A model generated the notes under the pieces. That model searched no databases, was not told where the DNA came from, and saw only the letters and a list, made by a program, of their open reading frames with translations. Positions 47,201-58,384 of a stretch of 64,000 nt of DNA are shown here, piece by piece. The position numbers and the translations under genes were made by a program. Source of the stretch: Chytridium lagenaria (taxonomy: Eukaryota; Chytridiomycota; Chytridiomycetes; Chytridiales; Chytridiaceae); the NCBI GenBank assembly GCA_025449115.1, contig JAHLKC010000013.1, positions 62,001 to 126,000 of the forward strand, read 5' to 3'. Numbering within the stretch: the stretch's first letter is position 1; every line of letters begins with the position of its first letter.

Positions 47201-48978
47201 TGGAGATTATCTCCTCGCGGTTGGTGATAGTAAATGAGGGGGCAGAGAAAGAGGGATCACCTGATCGAGGACAAGTCGATCCAAGGCGTCATCTAGCTGT
47301 TCTTGATGACGTTTATCAAACCGACCGGCATAAAAGCTTGATATGACTCAAGGTATTATTTTCATGTACAAAAGTCATCTAACGCGGGGGTATTTTTGTC
47401 TAGCCGAAATAACCACACTCCCACCCATCAACAGCACCCTCCACAACCCCCACCCTCACCCATGCATATCACATGTCTCACCATCGGCACCCGTGGAGAC
47501 GTTCAACCCTACATTGCTCTATGCAAGCGTCTCGCGATGGACGGGCATACATGTCGGATTGCCACGCATCTAGAGTATAAGGAATGGATTGAGGAGCATG
47601 GGATTGAGTTTAGGGAGGTCAAAGGGAACCCTGCTGAATTGATGCAGTGTTGTGTGGATAATGGGATGTTTACTGTGAGTTTTATTAGGGACGCTGCGGG
47701 GAAGTTTAGGGGATGGATTGATGAGCTTTTGGAGTCGGCTTGGGAGGCTTGTCAGGGGACGGATATGTTGATTGAGAGTCCGACGGCTATGGCTGGTGTG
47801 CATATTGCTGAGAAATTGGGTGAGTGTTTCTGCCTTGTGTATTGAGTGCTTCCGTTATCTTTTTCCTAACGTGTTGGGTCCTTATTTTTGGGTGACAGAT
47901 ATCCCTTTCTTTGGAGCTTTCTCAATGCCGTGGACGAGGACGAGAGCGTTTCCGCATCCTTTTGCTGTTACGGAACGACATCTTGGGGTGGTTATAATTA
48001 TATGAGTTATGTTATGATGGATCAGATTTTGTGGAAAGGGACGAGCGCGCAAATCAATCGATGGCGAAAAAAACACGTTAGATAGGGTGAGTTGTTAGCT
48101 TTTGACAATGATACTTCACATCTGCATTTACGCATTGTAATAATCATATTCTTTAATCTAGCCACCCATCGTTCTCGGCAACATTGGCGAGTTTAAAATT
48201 CCATATCTCTATTTTTTCTCCCCCTCCATCGTCCCACCCCCCTCAGATTGGCACGACTGGATCCACATGACAGGATTCTGGTTTCTCGATGAACCCGAAA
48301 TCGGATGGTCGCCTCCCTCTGATCTCCTCGCGTTCCTTGACGGCGGTCCACCCCCTGTGTACATTGGGTTTGGGAGCATTATTGTTCCTGATCCGGATGA
48401 ACTTACACGGACGATTCTTGCTGCGGTTGAGAAGGCTGGGGTGAGAGCTGTTGTGAGTAAGGGATGGTCGGCGAGGATGAAGGAGGATGGAGGTGAGGAG
48501 GAGGTGATTGAGTTTCCAGAGTTTGTGTATGCTATTGATAAGGTGCCGCATGACTGGCTGTTTCCGAGGATGGCGGGGGTGGTGCATCATGGAGGATGTG
48601 GGACTACTGGAGCTGGATTAAGAGCTGGAGTGCCCACGGCGATCCGACCATGTAAGTGTTCTCCAAAACCTCAAATCTGCATTTCCTTTAAATTTCGTGT
48701 CGCGTCTTGTCTAACGTAGACGTTCTGACACGAAAATCATATTTGTAGTTTTCGGCGACCAATTCTTTTGGGCAGACCGTGTTCAAGACCTCGGTGTTGG
48801 CTGCGCGATCCGCAAACTCACGGTCGACAAACTTGCGTCGGTTCTCACGGCGCTCGTGTCTGACGAAAAGATGCGCGGAAGGGCCGAACTTCTTGGAAGC
48901 AAGATCAGAGCCGAAGATGGGGTTGGGAATGCTGTTGAATGCATTTACAGAGATTTAGATTTTGCGAGGCTGCTGTGA
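44299..48978 (+). CDS. ATG26: UDP-glucose:sterol 3-beta-glucosyltransferase
   Basis: This enzyme transfers glucose from UDP-glucose to sterols at membranes, and family members are linked to autophagy of large organelles. The fungal Atg26 order is visible. A Pro/Ser N-terminus (ATG at 44,299) precedes a first GRAM/PH region ([19 protein letters not shown] near 45,275, then [19 protein letters not shown] and [18 protein letters not shown]). Then come [13 protein letters not shown], a long Arg/Ser-rich spacer, and a second GRAM ([20 protein letters not shown] near 46,910). The catalytic domain starts at [18 protein letters not shown] (47,470) and includes [54 protein letters not shown] and the donor-binding [19 protein letters not shown]. 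It ends DLDFARLL. About a dozen introns are present. Several one-base breaks occur, for example near 44,400, 45,250, 45,985 and 47,990. Confidence 0.93.
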
Positions 48979-49940
48979 GACGGTTGGGACAGTCTGCTTC
49001 GTCGTCATTGTTGTTGGGTGGTCGTTCTGTGGTTGTTGATGATGATGAGCAACAGGGGGATGATACCAAGGAGGAGGTTGGAAAGGATTGAAGAGATTGA
49101 TGACGCTATGGTATGGCTGGCTGACACCTCCACCCCCGCATAATAAATACTCGGAAATATAAATATTATTATTATAAATATCATTTATTATAAATTCCAT
49201 GCACATACATATTTACCATGTTTTAATTTCTTCAATAATCATATTATAACTTTTTATTTATTAAAGCCTATAAAATCCATGGACTAAAAAAATAATATAA
49301 ATAAAGAAGATAAATATTAATCACCCAGTGACCCAGTATTAGGGGTCGTAGTGAATCTTGGTTATGGAAATAATAATTAATTAATTAAATATGGATGGAT
49401 GGGATGGATGGATGGATGGATGTAAATATATATTTATAATAAAGGGAACAGGCAGGTTGGATGGATGGAAGAAAGAACATCAATGACGCCCATTCATTAT
49501 ATATATACTCCATTCCACCCCTTATCAAAATTATTAATTTTTTTAATATTTATTTGTCAAGCTTTATTATTGGTCACATATATACATTTTAATTATCAAA
49601 TTATTTTTATCCGCACTTTTTTTGTTTTCTTTCAAAAACTTTGCCTCAGGAAATTCATGGATGTGATACAAAAAAATTATTAATTATTAATTGATATATA
49701 ATTATAAGCGTTTTATTTTATTATTTTCTTGTCTTTCCCATTTTCTTCTTTTATTAATAATAAATAATAATAATTTTTTTTATTTTTGAAAGGCAACAAA
49801 AAGAAACACCCTTCCTTTATCCCCGGTTCCTTCTTTTCTTCCTTTTGTTCCACCCCCCGTCCCCCGTACCTTTGTTCCCGTCCTCACCCGAGACGAAACC
49901 ACAAGAAGGCCTGATAGTTCTCCCCTTAAATACCTTCTTA
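48979..49940. other. AT-rich intergenic
   Basis: Long A/T runs and a GGAT microsatellite (about 49,390-49,420). No gene is seen. Confidence 0.6.
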
Positions 49941-50484
49941 CCAAAACTCTCTTATTTGTTCACACACTACCCAACTGCATTCGTTTTTTGGTCGTAGTTA
50001 GAAGAAAGAAAGAAAGAAAGAAAGACGAAAACGAGCGCGATCCTTAATCATCAAGACAACTAGCTAGCAAGCATTACATCTCAACCTCTACTGCTCTTAA
50101 GTAAATAAAAGCACCATCCCCCTTCCTCCTCCGGCAGTACCCAAGTCCGTGAGAGAGAGAGAGAGAGACTCGTCCTGCTCCAGTCAAGCAAAAGAAAAGC
50201 AAGCAAGCAAGCGCATCAACCACCGCAGCAAACAAGAGAGACTCTTTTCGGAACTCTCTTTAACCCGCATTCCATTCAACAACAGCAGCAGCGGCAGCAA
50301 ACAGTAAATTCGCCGGCAAAGACCAAAGGCCTCCATCCTTAACCAGCCACAAACCAACACCAGTACTCAGCAAGCAAAGCTATCCATTCCCGTCTCAAGC
50401 ATTCCAACTTCCGACCCTTCCTCACCCACCTATATCCTGTCTCGCTTACAGCACAACCCCAAACTTCCTACTTCCAGCCGATAC
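49941..50484 (+). promoter_or_regulatory. Long CA/AG-rich 5' leader of the zinc-finger gene
   Basis: About 500 bases rich in AAAG, GAGA, CAGCAG and CAA runs with no ATG that I can find before the start at 50,485. This supports both a long leader and the chosen start, and leaves no upstream reading frames. Confidence 0.5.
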
Positions 50485-52495
50485 ATGCCTTTTAGCCTTC
50501 TCAACTTTGACTCGTCTTCTTCGTTCACTGCGCAGAACACCTACCAGCACCACAACCCTCTCGTCTTAACAACAGCGAAGAGGAATTGGACTTTCTTAAA
50601 TTGATAATTAACAGCACCGCCCCTTCATCAACCAACCTCTCAAACATCAACTCAAAGTTGGATTACAACAACCTGTTCGCCAACAACATTAGCCAGCATG
50701 ACATTGATTCCCGCTCCCCGCAAGCCTTCTCGCCTCTTGGAGGATTCGTCAGTGATGACCCGACCTCATCCGGTGCCCTCTCCGGGTACCCAGGCTCACC
50801 TGTAGACTTCCTTGACTCGTGAGTATCTGATTGCTCTGGCGCCTACCATGAAATTTTTTCACGCTGGCACCTGTTTTTTCCACAATCCACTTTTGGAAGA
50901 CGCCGTCCTTTCTGTCTTCTATATCTCCATCTACCCACACACCAAATCTGTGTCCTAATCCCTCTTTGTTTAATGTACTCAGAACATATCCATCGCCCTT
51001 TGACTCTCCTCTCGAGGGTTTCGCTGGGCGATCCAACTCGTCGTCGTCAAGCAACAACATCAACCCCTCTGCCCTTCTCCGCAACAAACAGCGCCAAAAG
51101 ACCGCCCACCTCCTTCAGACCCCGACCCAGACTCCTTTGATCTCGTCCCTATTGCAGCCTTCGTCTCCTTTCCTTGCCACGTCACCCGCGTTTGACGCGG
51201 TTGATTCTTTCCTTGGACTTTCGTCAAATTCTCCTGTCTTTAGTGGGTTTAACTCACCCACCTCTCCCTTATTTGATTCTCTTGGATCCTTTGGACTCCA
51301 TGTTCACCTGATTTTGTCGACCTCGCCCTTGGTGGATCTGCTTCCACCTCGCCTCTCTTGAAAACCTTACTGGCGACTTTCCCTTGTTCGATGCCGTTGA
51401 GCCTTCAAACTCATGGAACGCTGGTGGTAATGGCACCACACCGTCGGTCGCAGATGTGTTAGCCGCAGCTGCCGCCGTCGCTTCCTCCAACATGTCTCAA
51501 AGCTCACCATACATGAACACCATGAACGCGTCAGCAAATTTTAGAATCGCCTTTATACCAGTCTATCAAAAAACTCACCCATGTTCCAGCAGTCTGCTCA
51601 GACTCCTTACCTTGGGCCTATGGCTTCTCCTGCTCTTGGTGTTATGGCGTCGCCTTACGTCAAGACTTTGCCCGCGACACCTCAGCTGCAGCAGCCGTCT
51701 CAGCAAGAGCCTACGGTTACTATCTCAATATCTGATCTTCAGGCTCTTCTCAAGGCTGTTCAGAACGTCCCCGCTTTAAAGCAGGCTGCTATCGCCAACA
51801 TCCTTGCCACCGCTACCCCTGTCGCGGCCCTTTGGCGACTCCTCTCCTCCCCATCGTTGGACACCCACTATGACCATGGAGGAGGACGTCATGTTTGGTG
51901 ACATGGCGTCCACTAACCTGTCTGAAAATGACATGGATTTGGCCAACAGCCTTTTCGGTGTGACCTCAACCTCTGCTGCTGCCGCTGCCGCCGCCGCCGC
52001 CTCCACCGTTGCATCAGAGGAAGCCCTCGTTGAGACTCAACCTGCCCGTCGCCGTGGTCGCAAGCCCGCTGCTGAGGCCCTTAACACTCCTAAAGCCTCC
52101 GCCACTACCCGTGTGACCAAGAAGACCACCGAGACAGCGTCGACCACCAGCTCCACAAAGCAACGCCGTCGTCCCTCCAAGCTCTACGCCTGTCCCCACG
52201 AAGGTTGTCCTCGCACGTTTACGCGAGCGTTTAACCTCAAGACGCATATTGAGACACATGACCCCACGCGTGACCGACCTTTTGCGTGTGATGACTGTGG
52301 GAGGGATTTTGTGAGGGTGCATGATTTGCAGAGACACCGATTGTGTCATGACCCTGAGAGACGGTTTGTGTGTGGAAGTTGTGGGAAAGGGTTTACGAGA
52401 CGGGATGCGTTGAGGAGACATTGGGGTGCGGAGAGGTTGGGTGTCAGGCGCCTGAGGATGAGGGAGTGATGAAGAGTAGATTTGGTTTTTTGTGA
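50485..52495 (+). CDS. C2H2 zinc-finger transcription factor, Crz1-like
   Basis: The start MPFSLLNFDSSSSF at 50,485 opens a long Ser/Pro/Asn-rich region with an intron at about 50,821-50,983. Three C-terminal zinc fingers follow: YACPHEGCPRTFTRAFNLKT, FACDDCGRDFVRVHDLQRH and FVCGSCGKGFTRRDALRRH. The last lacks a standard second His and in Crz1 style may use a distant Cys. A one-base shift near 52,440 would supply GCQAPEDE and move the stop to 52,493-52,495; as read the stop is at 52,470. PTVTIS near 51,713 resembles a PxIxIT calcineurin-docking site, which would fit a calcium-responsive factor; this is inference. A basic RRRGRKP stretch (near 52,050) may be nuclear or AT-hook-like. Breaks lie at CCC 50556-50558, near 51,295 and near 51,545. 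Confidence 0.8.
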
Positions 52496-54251
52496 GGATC
52501 CGAGTGTTTGCGTCAGTGGCAACTGGGTTCTGTATTGTGTGGGTGATTGTTTTTTTGTTGTTGGGGAGGTGGGGGTGTGGCTGTCTGTTTTCGGACTTTT
52601 TGTGAGAGTTTTGTTTCGCTTCTTAATTTTTTTTGTCATGCTCTATTTTACTACACATCTTTTTTATGACTCCACTATTTACTTTGTGGATGGTATTTTT
52701 TCATAATGTTTTTTTCTCCTCTACATCACCCTAGTTTTTCGTTTGGGATGGTATTTTTTCTTTGTCAAAGGATATGGATAGGAAAAAACAAAAAGATCTC
52801 CTTTCAATCTAGTTTTCTCCGTTTTATTTTAGTTTACCAAAACCCCCTCCACTTTTGAGTTCAAAATTTTTTTGAGGGGTTCGTTCATCCAACAAAAATA
52901 TTTGCTTTTTTTTCGAGATGTGGTCAATGATGACGTTGGAAAAAAAGATGTTTTTTGTTTTTTTTTTGGTTTATGTTTTTATCACAGTTTTTGTTTATTT
53001 GTTTTTCAGATTATTTTTTTAATGGAATCTCACTTTTTGGAGATATGCTGGCGTTTGATATGCCTGTCATGAATACTATAATGATTATAGACGGAAACAG
53101 AGGAATTATTGAGTGGACTCTTTTTTCATACTTTACGGGATTGGAAGACTGGAGAATAGAGTATCCAGCGACCATGCATGTTGGTGGGGAGAGCCGTGTA
53201 TGAATGAATTTGAGGAAAGGAAAGATAAAAGAATCACGATGTAGCTGGATATTTTTGGAAAGTATATAGAATGGACGGTGCTTTGAGGAAAAGAAATAGA
53301 ATCATGGAGTATCCGAAGGACAAACGTGACGGCGTTTAAGGAAACCCCGTTTTTCAACAACACGATGATGGTTAATGATCATCCCGCGTCTGAACCCGGT
53401 TCTGTTTGAAACGTATTGAAGGCGGTATATAACGGCATATCTACGTTATATTTCGTAAATAAGCATCCGCTATTTTTTCGGTTTTGTCGTGTATGGAGGA
53501 AATGAGAGATACAAGAACGCGATGGACTAGTAGAATGACAGTGTTGGAGGAATCAGGGAGTATGGAATCGGGTGGGTTTCCTAAGCACAAATGTGACGGC
53601 GTGTGTTTTGAAAGGAAGAGGGAGGGAGGAGGACATTGTCGTGTTGTAGCTATATTGAAGGTAGTTTAAATTATTTAAAAAAATAAATTGTTCAGGGTAT
53701 TGCTGGGAGCTGCAAAGAAGGCAGGAAGGCTGAGACCGTCAATTAAGCCGTCATGAGCGGATAGAGCTAGGAGTATTGCTGGGAACAAGAAAGAGGGAAG
53801 GCTGAGACCGTCGATGTAAGCCGTCATGAGCAGTTCTTGTTTGGCGTTCCACCATTAGTTTATTAAATAATTAATCAACAAATGAAACTTGTTTTTTGAT
53901 TTGTTTGATTTTGGATACCATTTCCAAGCACGCAAGCGAAAAAAAAAGGAAAGTTTAAGGAATAATTCAAGAGGATGCTATGTTACATGTATAGGAAAAT
54001 AGGTTGTATATATATTCTTTTATGTTAATAAGTCGTTGATAAGTTATGTAAAGGTTTTAAATAATAATTGTAGAATGCGATAATAGCCGTCAAAAGACAA
54101 AAAAAGAAACGAAAAAAAAAAGATAGAGACAAAGAACAAGAATGTAAGCCAACACTACCAGAACAAAATCAAAATCAAAATAAAAAGAGAATGGATAGGT
54201 AGTTGTGTAAAAAAAAGAAAAAAGACGTTAAAGGGATGTGGAAGAGATATC
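52496..54251. other. Intergenic with decayed repeats
   Basis: T-rich 3' flank to about 53,060, then imperfect direct repeats: a word near GAC(A/G)AA(C/T)GTGACGGCGT recurs at about 53,320 and 53,590, and a clear pair is listed separately. No protein gene is seen. Confidence 0.5.
53698..53831. repeat. Direct repeat pair, about 75-bp period
   Basis: Two copies start at 53,698 and 53,773 and share TATTGCTGGGA, GGCTGAGACCGTC and GCCGTCATGAGC in the same order. The two GACCGTC/GCCGTC words flank a short spacer in each copy. Confidence 0.75.
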
Positions 54252-55337
54252 TCAAGCCTTCCACTGACCATTATTCCCACCAACCCCAAACGACTGATGC
54301 AAAAAGAGTTTCAACGAAGCCAACCAAGCCGAATACTCTGGCACGGACACGCCGGTAGAAAACTGCAAAGCTTCCAACGCGTCACGTTTCAGGCGGCAAT
54401 CTCTTTTGATGCCAACCCCCCTTCCCATCAGCATGCCTCACAGCCATCTCGAGAAGACGTGACCACACCACGGTGGAGGTTTGGCGGTCGCTAAGTTGAG
54501 CTTCGGAGAGGATGAGGGCGGCGAGGAGGAGGTGGGTTGGGGATTGGAGGGAGGCGGGGAGGGGGTTGCGGGTGATGCGGTGGATGAGGAGGAGGGCGTG
54601 AAGGAGGGGATGGGAGGGACCAGAGGTGGATGTGCAGAAGGGGAGGTTGAGGACGGCGGCGTGGGCGAGGGTTGTGGTGGAAATGATGTCGAGACGGGTG
54701 GGTGGTTGTGTGGCGGGTGTGGTGGTGTTAGACGTGGTGGTGGGGGCGAGGATGGCGAAAAGGATGCGGATGGCAATATCGACGGTTTGGTGGTGGTGAG
54801 GGATGCGGGAGGGGAGGGTGAGAGGAGATGGGTTTGTTGGATGTGGTTGAGGATGAAGGGGAAGTGGGGGTGTTGAGACTCCTGTTGTTGTTGTTGTTGT
54901 TGAAGTGGTGGTGGTAGTGGTGGTGGTTGTTGGGACAGGCATTTCTTTTTGGTTTCCCTTTCGCCATTCTTCGAGTTGAAGGGCGAGAGCGGCATCCTTT
55001 TTAAATATGTGGTGGCGGTGGTGTTGGTGGTTGGGCGTTTTGTGATGCGGGAGGGGTGAGTAAGGTTGTGTGATGGGGCTGTGAATGGTGCAGAGAGGGA
55101 CAGATGCCTCCTCCTCCTCCTGTACTTTAGTGAAGCGGTGGATTCATCGCATGAAGAAGAAGGTGAGAGAGAAGGTGAAGGTGAAGGAGGTAGTATTGCA
55201 GTGTTGTTGTTGAAGTTGATGGTAGATGTGGATGTCGTGGTGGTGGTGGTAGTTTTAGAGAGGAAGAAGCTTGAAGTGCTACTATATCTCCGATGGCCTC
55301 TTGTTACTTCTCTCATGATGAATGAAGACGTTGTCAT
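54252..55337 (-). CDS. Pho80/PCL-like cyclin C
   Basis: A single exon appears to run from the ATG at 55,337. The N-terminus is Ser/Thr-rich with a basic patch, then comes ALALQLEEWRKG, poly-Thr and poly-Gln-like stretches, and the lead-in TVDIAIRILFAIL. The cyclin box reads LLHALLLIHRITRNPLPASL, THLLLAALILSEAQLSDRQT, STVVWSRLLEMA, LKRDALEALQFSTGVSVPEY, SAWLASLKLF. It ends GGNNGQWKA. Two breaks are seen: a T5 run at 54998-55002 (one more base joins the first third to the rest) and a C6 run at 54416-54421 inside the cyclin box. It lies in tandem with cyclin D on the same strand. Confidence 0.8.
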
Positions 55338-57206
55338 TCTATATGATTATTAACGGGAATTAAAGTATAAAAGCAAGTAAGAGTGTATAGTAGTAATTAA
55401 AAGTGGTTAAAGTATTAGAAAAGGAAGAGGAGGGAGTAGTAGTTAGTTGTTTGTTATTTTATATGAATTCCATTTCCAAGCATGTTTATATTAGTAATAA
55501 TATTAAAATGTGTTGCGCATTTATCCAAAATATTATTATTTTATTAATTTGATCCAAAATAAATAAAAATAATAAATGTTCCATTTAAAGAAAAGAAAGA
55601 AAGAAAAAAACAGGACTAATAATAAATAAACCCAAGCAAGAAATAAAATAATTAATGCCAAGAAAAGCCTGTTGAAATACTTAACCCTATCATTATTATT
55701 AAAATGAGATCATTCTTCATCAAGTCCTTATACTGTTACACATGTATTACATACATCCAACAACTAATAAATATGAAAATATGAAAATGAAAAAAGCAGC
55801 TGGGCATCCATCACATTCACTGTATCAGATTCATTCAGGCTTGGGATACCGTGCTCTTTTATTAGTGGCTGGATTATTAATTAATATTTATTTAATTCCT
55901 CTTCTTCTTGTTTCCGCCCCCACAAATAAATATACTTTTAAAAGGAGTGAATGTTTGCTCAGTGATCCGTACATACAATTATTATTAATAGCTGCATATG
56001 TATCATTCCTATATCATTATATTTATAAATACTGTGGATTATTCCTTCATCAACAATAATGCCTCCACGCTTTCTCAAGTCATTTATTTGTTTAAAATAG
56101 CTACACCTAACAAAATACTTGACTTGATCGTAATTATTTATTGACCGAGTCCAGTAAAAGTTCAAAAACCAAGAAAATAAACATTACACCACTGTGTACA
56201 AAATAATCAAATAATACTTACATTCTTTCCTTTGCCATCTCTCGAGTTCCTCCTTCCATCCATCCACATCTTCAAGTTTCCTTTGACCCTTTACTCTTGA
56301 CGCTTGTCTAAGCCAAGGGTGGATTGTAAAGTTCCACGTTTTCTCGTCACGAAAATATATGAAAATTGCTATAATAATGTGTACTGCGACTGACTGTTCC
56401 AATGTAAATTCAGCATGTCCGCCCAACGTCTCCTTGTCTCTCTCTCTCTCTCTCTCCCTCTCTCTTTTGCCCATTCTCATCACACCCCCAAAGATGTGAT
56501 CCGTGATCCTCAAGCCCCATTATCTCTCATAGGACCGTTTCTGATATATTAATAAATTCAGATGTAGGTAGGTGCACATCGCGCAAGTAAAAAAACAAAT
56601 ATTTACGTGCGTTCTCTCTATACTTGGCACAGCGCTTGTTTTCAAGAAGTTTAAAAAATGTGATCCGTACATGCACCTGCTTCCATCCTTGAGTCCTTGA
56701 CCAAATATTCTATTTCTATACCCACCGTTGCTATTATTCACAAGGTCTCACCAACAAACAAAGAAACATAGAAACAAAAGCGGCGCGTTGTTGGAGAGGA
56801 AGAGCGAGGGACGAGGGATTGTAGAATTCTTTACAAACCTGATCCGAGCTTTACAAAAAACAAATACCATGTGAATAAAAGAAAATGTTGTTCATCCCCA
56901 GTATTTCGACGTAAAGTATTATAACATACCAATATATTTATTATGTCAACCTCTTTAGCTTCACATTAAATGATACCGTTCTGCAAGTCGTTATTCAAGA
57001 GCTCAATTCTTGATCCTTATATACACATTACAAGTGCCTGGCCAATACGTTGTCCCTCGAGATTTTTTCCTTATATTTATTCATTTAATGCACCAAATAG
57101 GATAAAAAGTATAATAAGAAAAAATAGTTTCTATTACAATAATAACTCATATATATGGATAAAAATAAAACAATATACAATAATACATATTGACACCAAC
57201 CCTTAT
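55338..57206. other. AT-rich region between cyclins D and C
   Basis: Mostly A/T-rich. Minus-strand frames at 56,184-56,741 give a peptide with WKEELERWQRKE that faintly recalls LQLEEWRKG of cyclin C, but with no further support I do not call a gene. A CT microsatellite lies near 56,440-56,465. Confidence 0.45.
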
Positions 57207-58384
57207 TCACTTCATCTGAGCCTTCTTTGCAGCCATCTCCCCAACCCATCCTCGATACTCCTCAACCCCCACAAACGTATTATACTGAAGCGCCTCCAAC
57301 GTCTTCCTCTTAATCTCCACACATCCCTCCTACTCCACAAGCACCCCACCTCCTTCACCCCATCCATCCTCCGTCTCTTCCCATCCGCAACGCCATCCCT
57401 AAAACGCCATCATGACACCCCTCCAGCACCCCCCTCCACAACACGGTCGACGTCTGCACATCACACAGATGCGCCTCACTTGCGATTAAACAGCCGAGGA
57501 GGAACTGAGACGGGGAGAGGGAGCGGGATGGAAGGGATTTGCGGAACAGAGCGAGGGCGTAGAAGATGGGATGGGTGAAGGGCATGGAGGGGGTGGTGGA
57601 TTGATCGCGGACCATGGAGAGGGAGACAAAGAAACGGAGGAGACGGAGGATGTGGAGGGTTTCAGTGAAGCGCAGGTGGGGGATTGGCAGCGGCATTTGA
57701 AGAGATGGTCGGGGAGGGTGGTGCGGCGGTGGATTTGGAGGGGTGGAGGTGGGGTTTGGGTGGGTGAAGGGAGGGAGGGGTGGTTTGGAGATGCTGGGGG
57801 TGTGCAAAACGATGAAGCTTTGATGCGGGTGGTGGTGGTGGTCGTGGCGGCTGTTGAGCATTGGCTTGTGGAGTACGTTGAGGTATGCTGGTGGTGGGAT
57901 GTGTGGCTGGGAAAGTCGTGGAGCGTTGTTTACAAGTGGGAACGGATGGGGTGCGTGCCCCGTTATGGAGGTTGGGATCATGTAATAGGAAGGATTATTG
58001 TTAAAGGGTACACTCGGATAATGATAGCAAGGTAGATGGTAGGAAGGATAGTATGGAATACTCGGATGCACAAGAGCTTGATGCGGCATAAAACGATGAT
58101 GCCGAAGGCATCATGAACTGTGGTTGTTGGTAAACAGCATAATACCCAGTCTGGGTATACGCCGGCACCTCCACCACAATCGGATGCACCATCTTTTTTT
58201 CGTTGACACCTCTCACGCACATCCATCCTCCTCGTCCCTCCTCATTCAACATGGCCACCATGATTTCAAAGGCAAGGTCAGCGAGTCTTGTAGCAGCCTC
58301 TGTGCGATCCATTGCTGAGGACGTGCAGGATTTTGATGGTGTTGTGGGAGGCGATATTAAAGGTGATCGAGGTCGTTTTGGCAT
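57207..58384 (-). CDS. Pho80/PCL-like cyclin D
   Basis: Apparently one exon from the ATG at 58,384 (MPKRPRSPLISPPTTPSK, with possible CDK-type Ser/Thr-Pro sites). The lead-in is AATRLADLAFEIMVAML. A Tyr/Pro/His-rich spacer follows. The cyclin box reads PIFYALALFRKSLPSRSLS, SQFLLGCLIASEAHLCDVQT, STVLWRGVLEG, then a basic insert DGKRRRMDG, VEIKRKTLEALQYNTFVGVE, EYRGWVGEM. It ends AAKKAQMK. Three breaks lie in runs (near 58,095; CCC 57397-57399; CCC 57325-57327); the last two are each mended by one more C on the plus strand. Confidence 0.78.

Noticed and set aside
56184..56741. Possible sixth cyclin fragment (WKEELERWQRKE)
   Set aside because: The likeness to cyclin C is limited to a few charged residues, and no cyclin-box helices follow in any frame.
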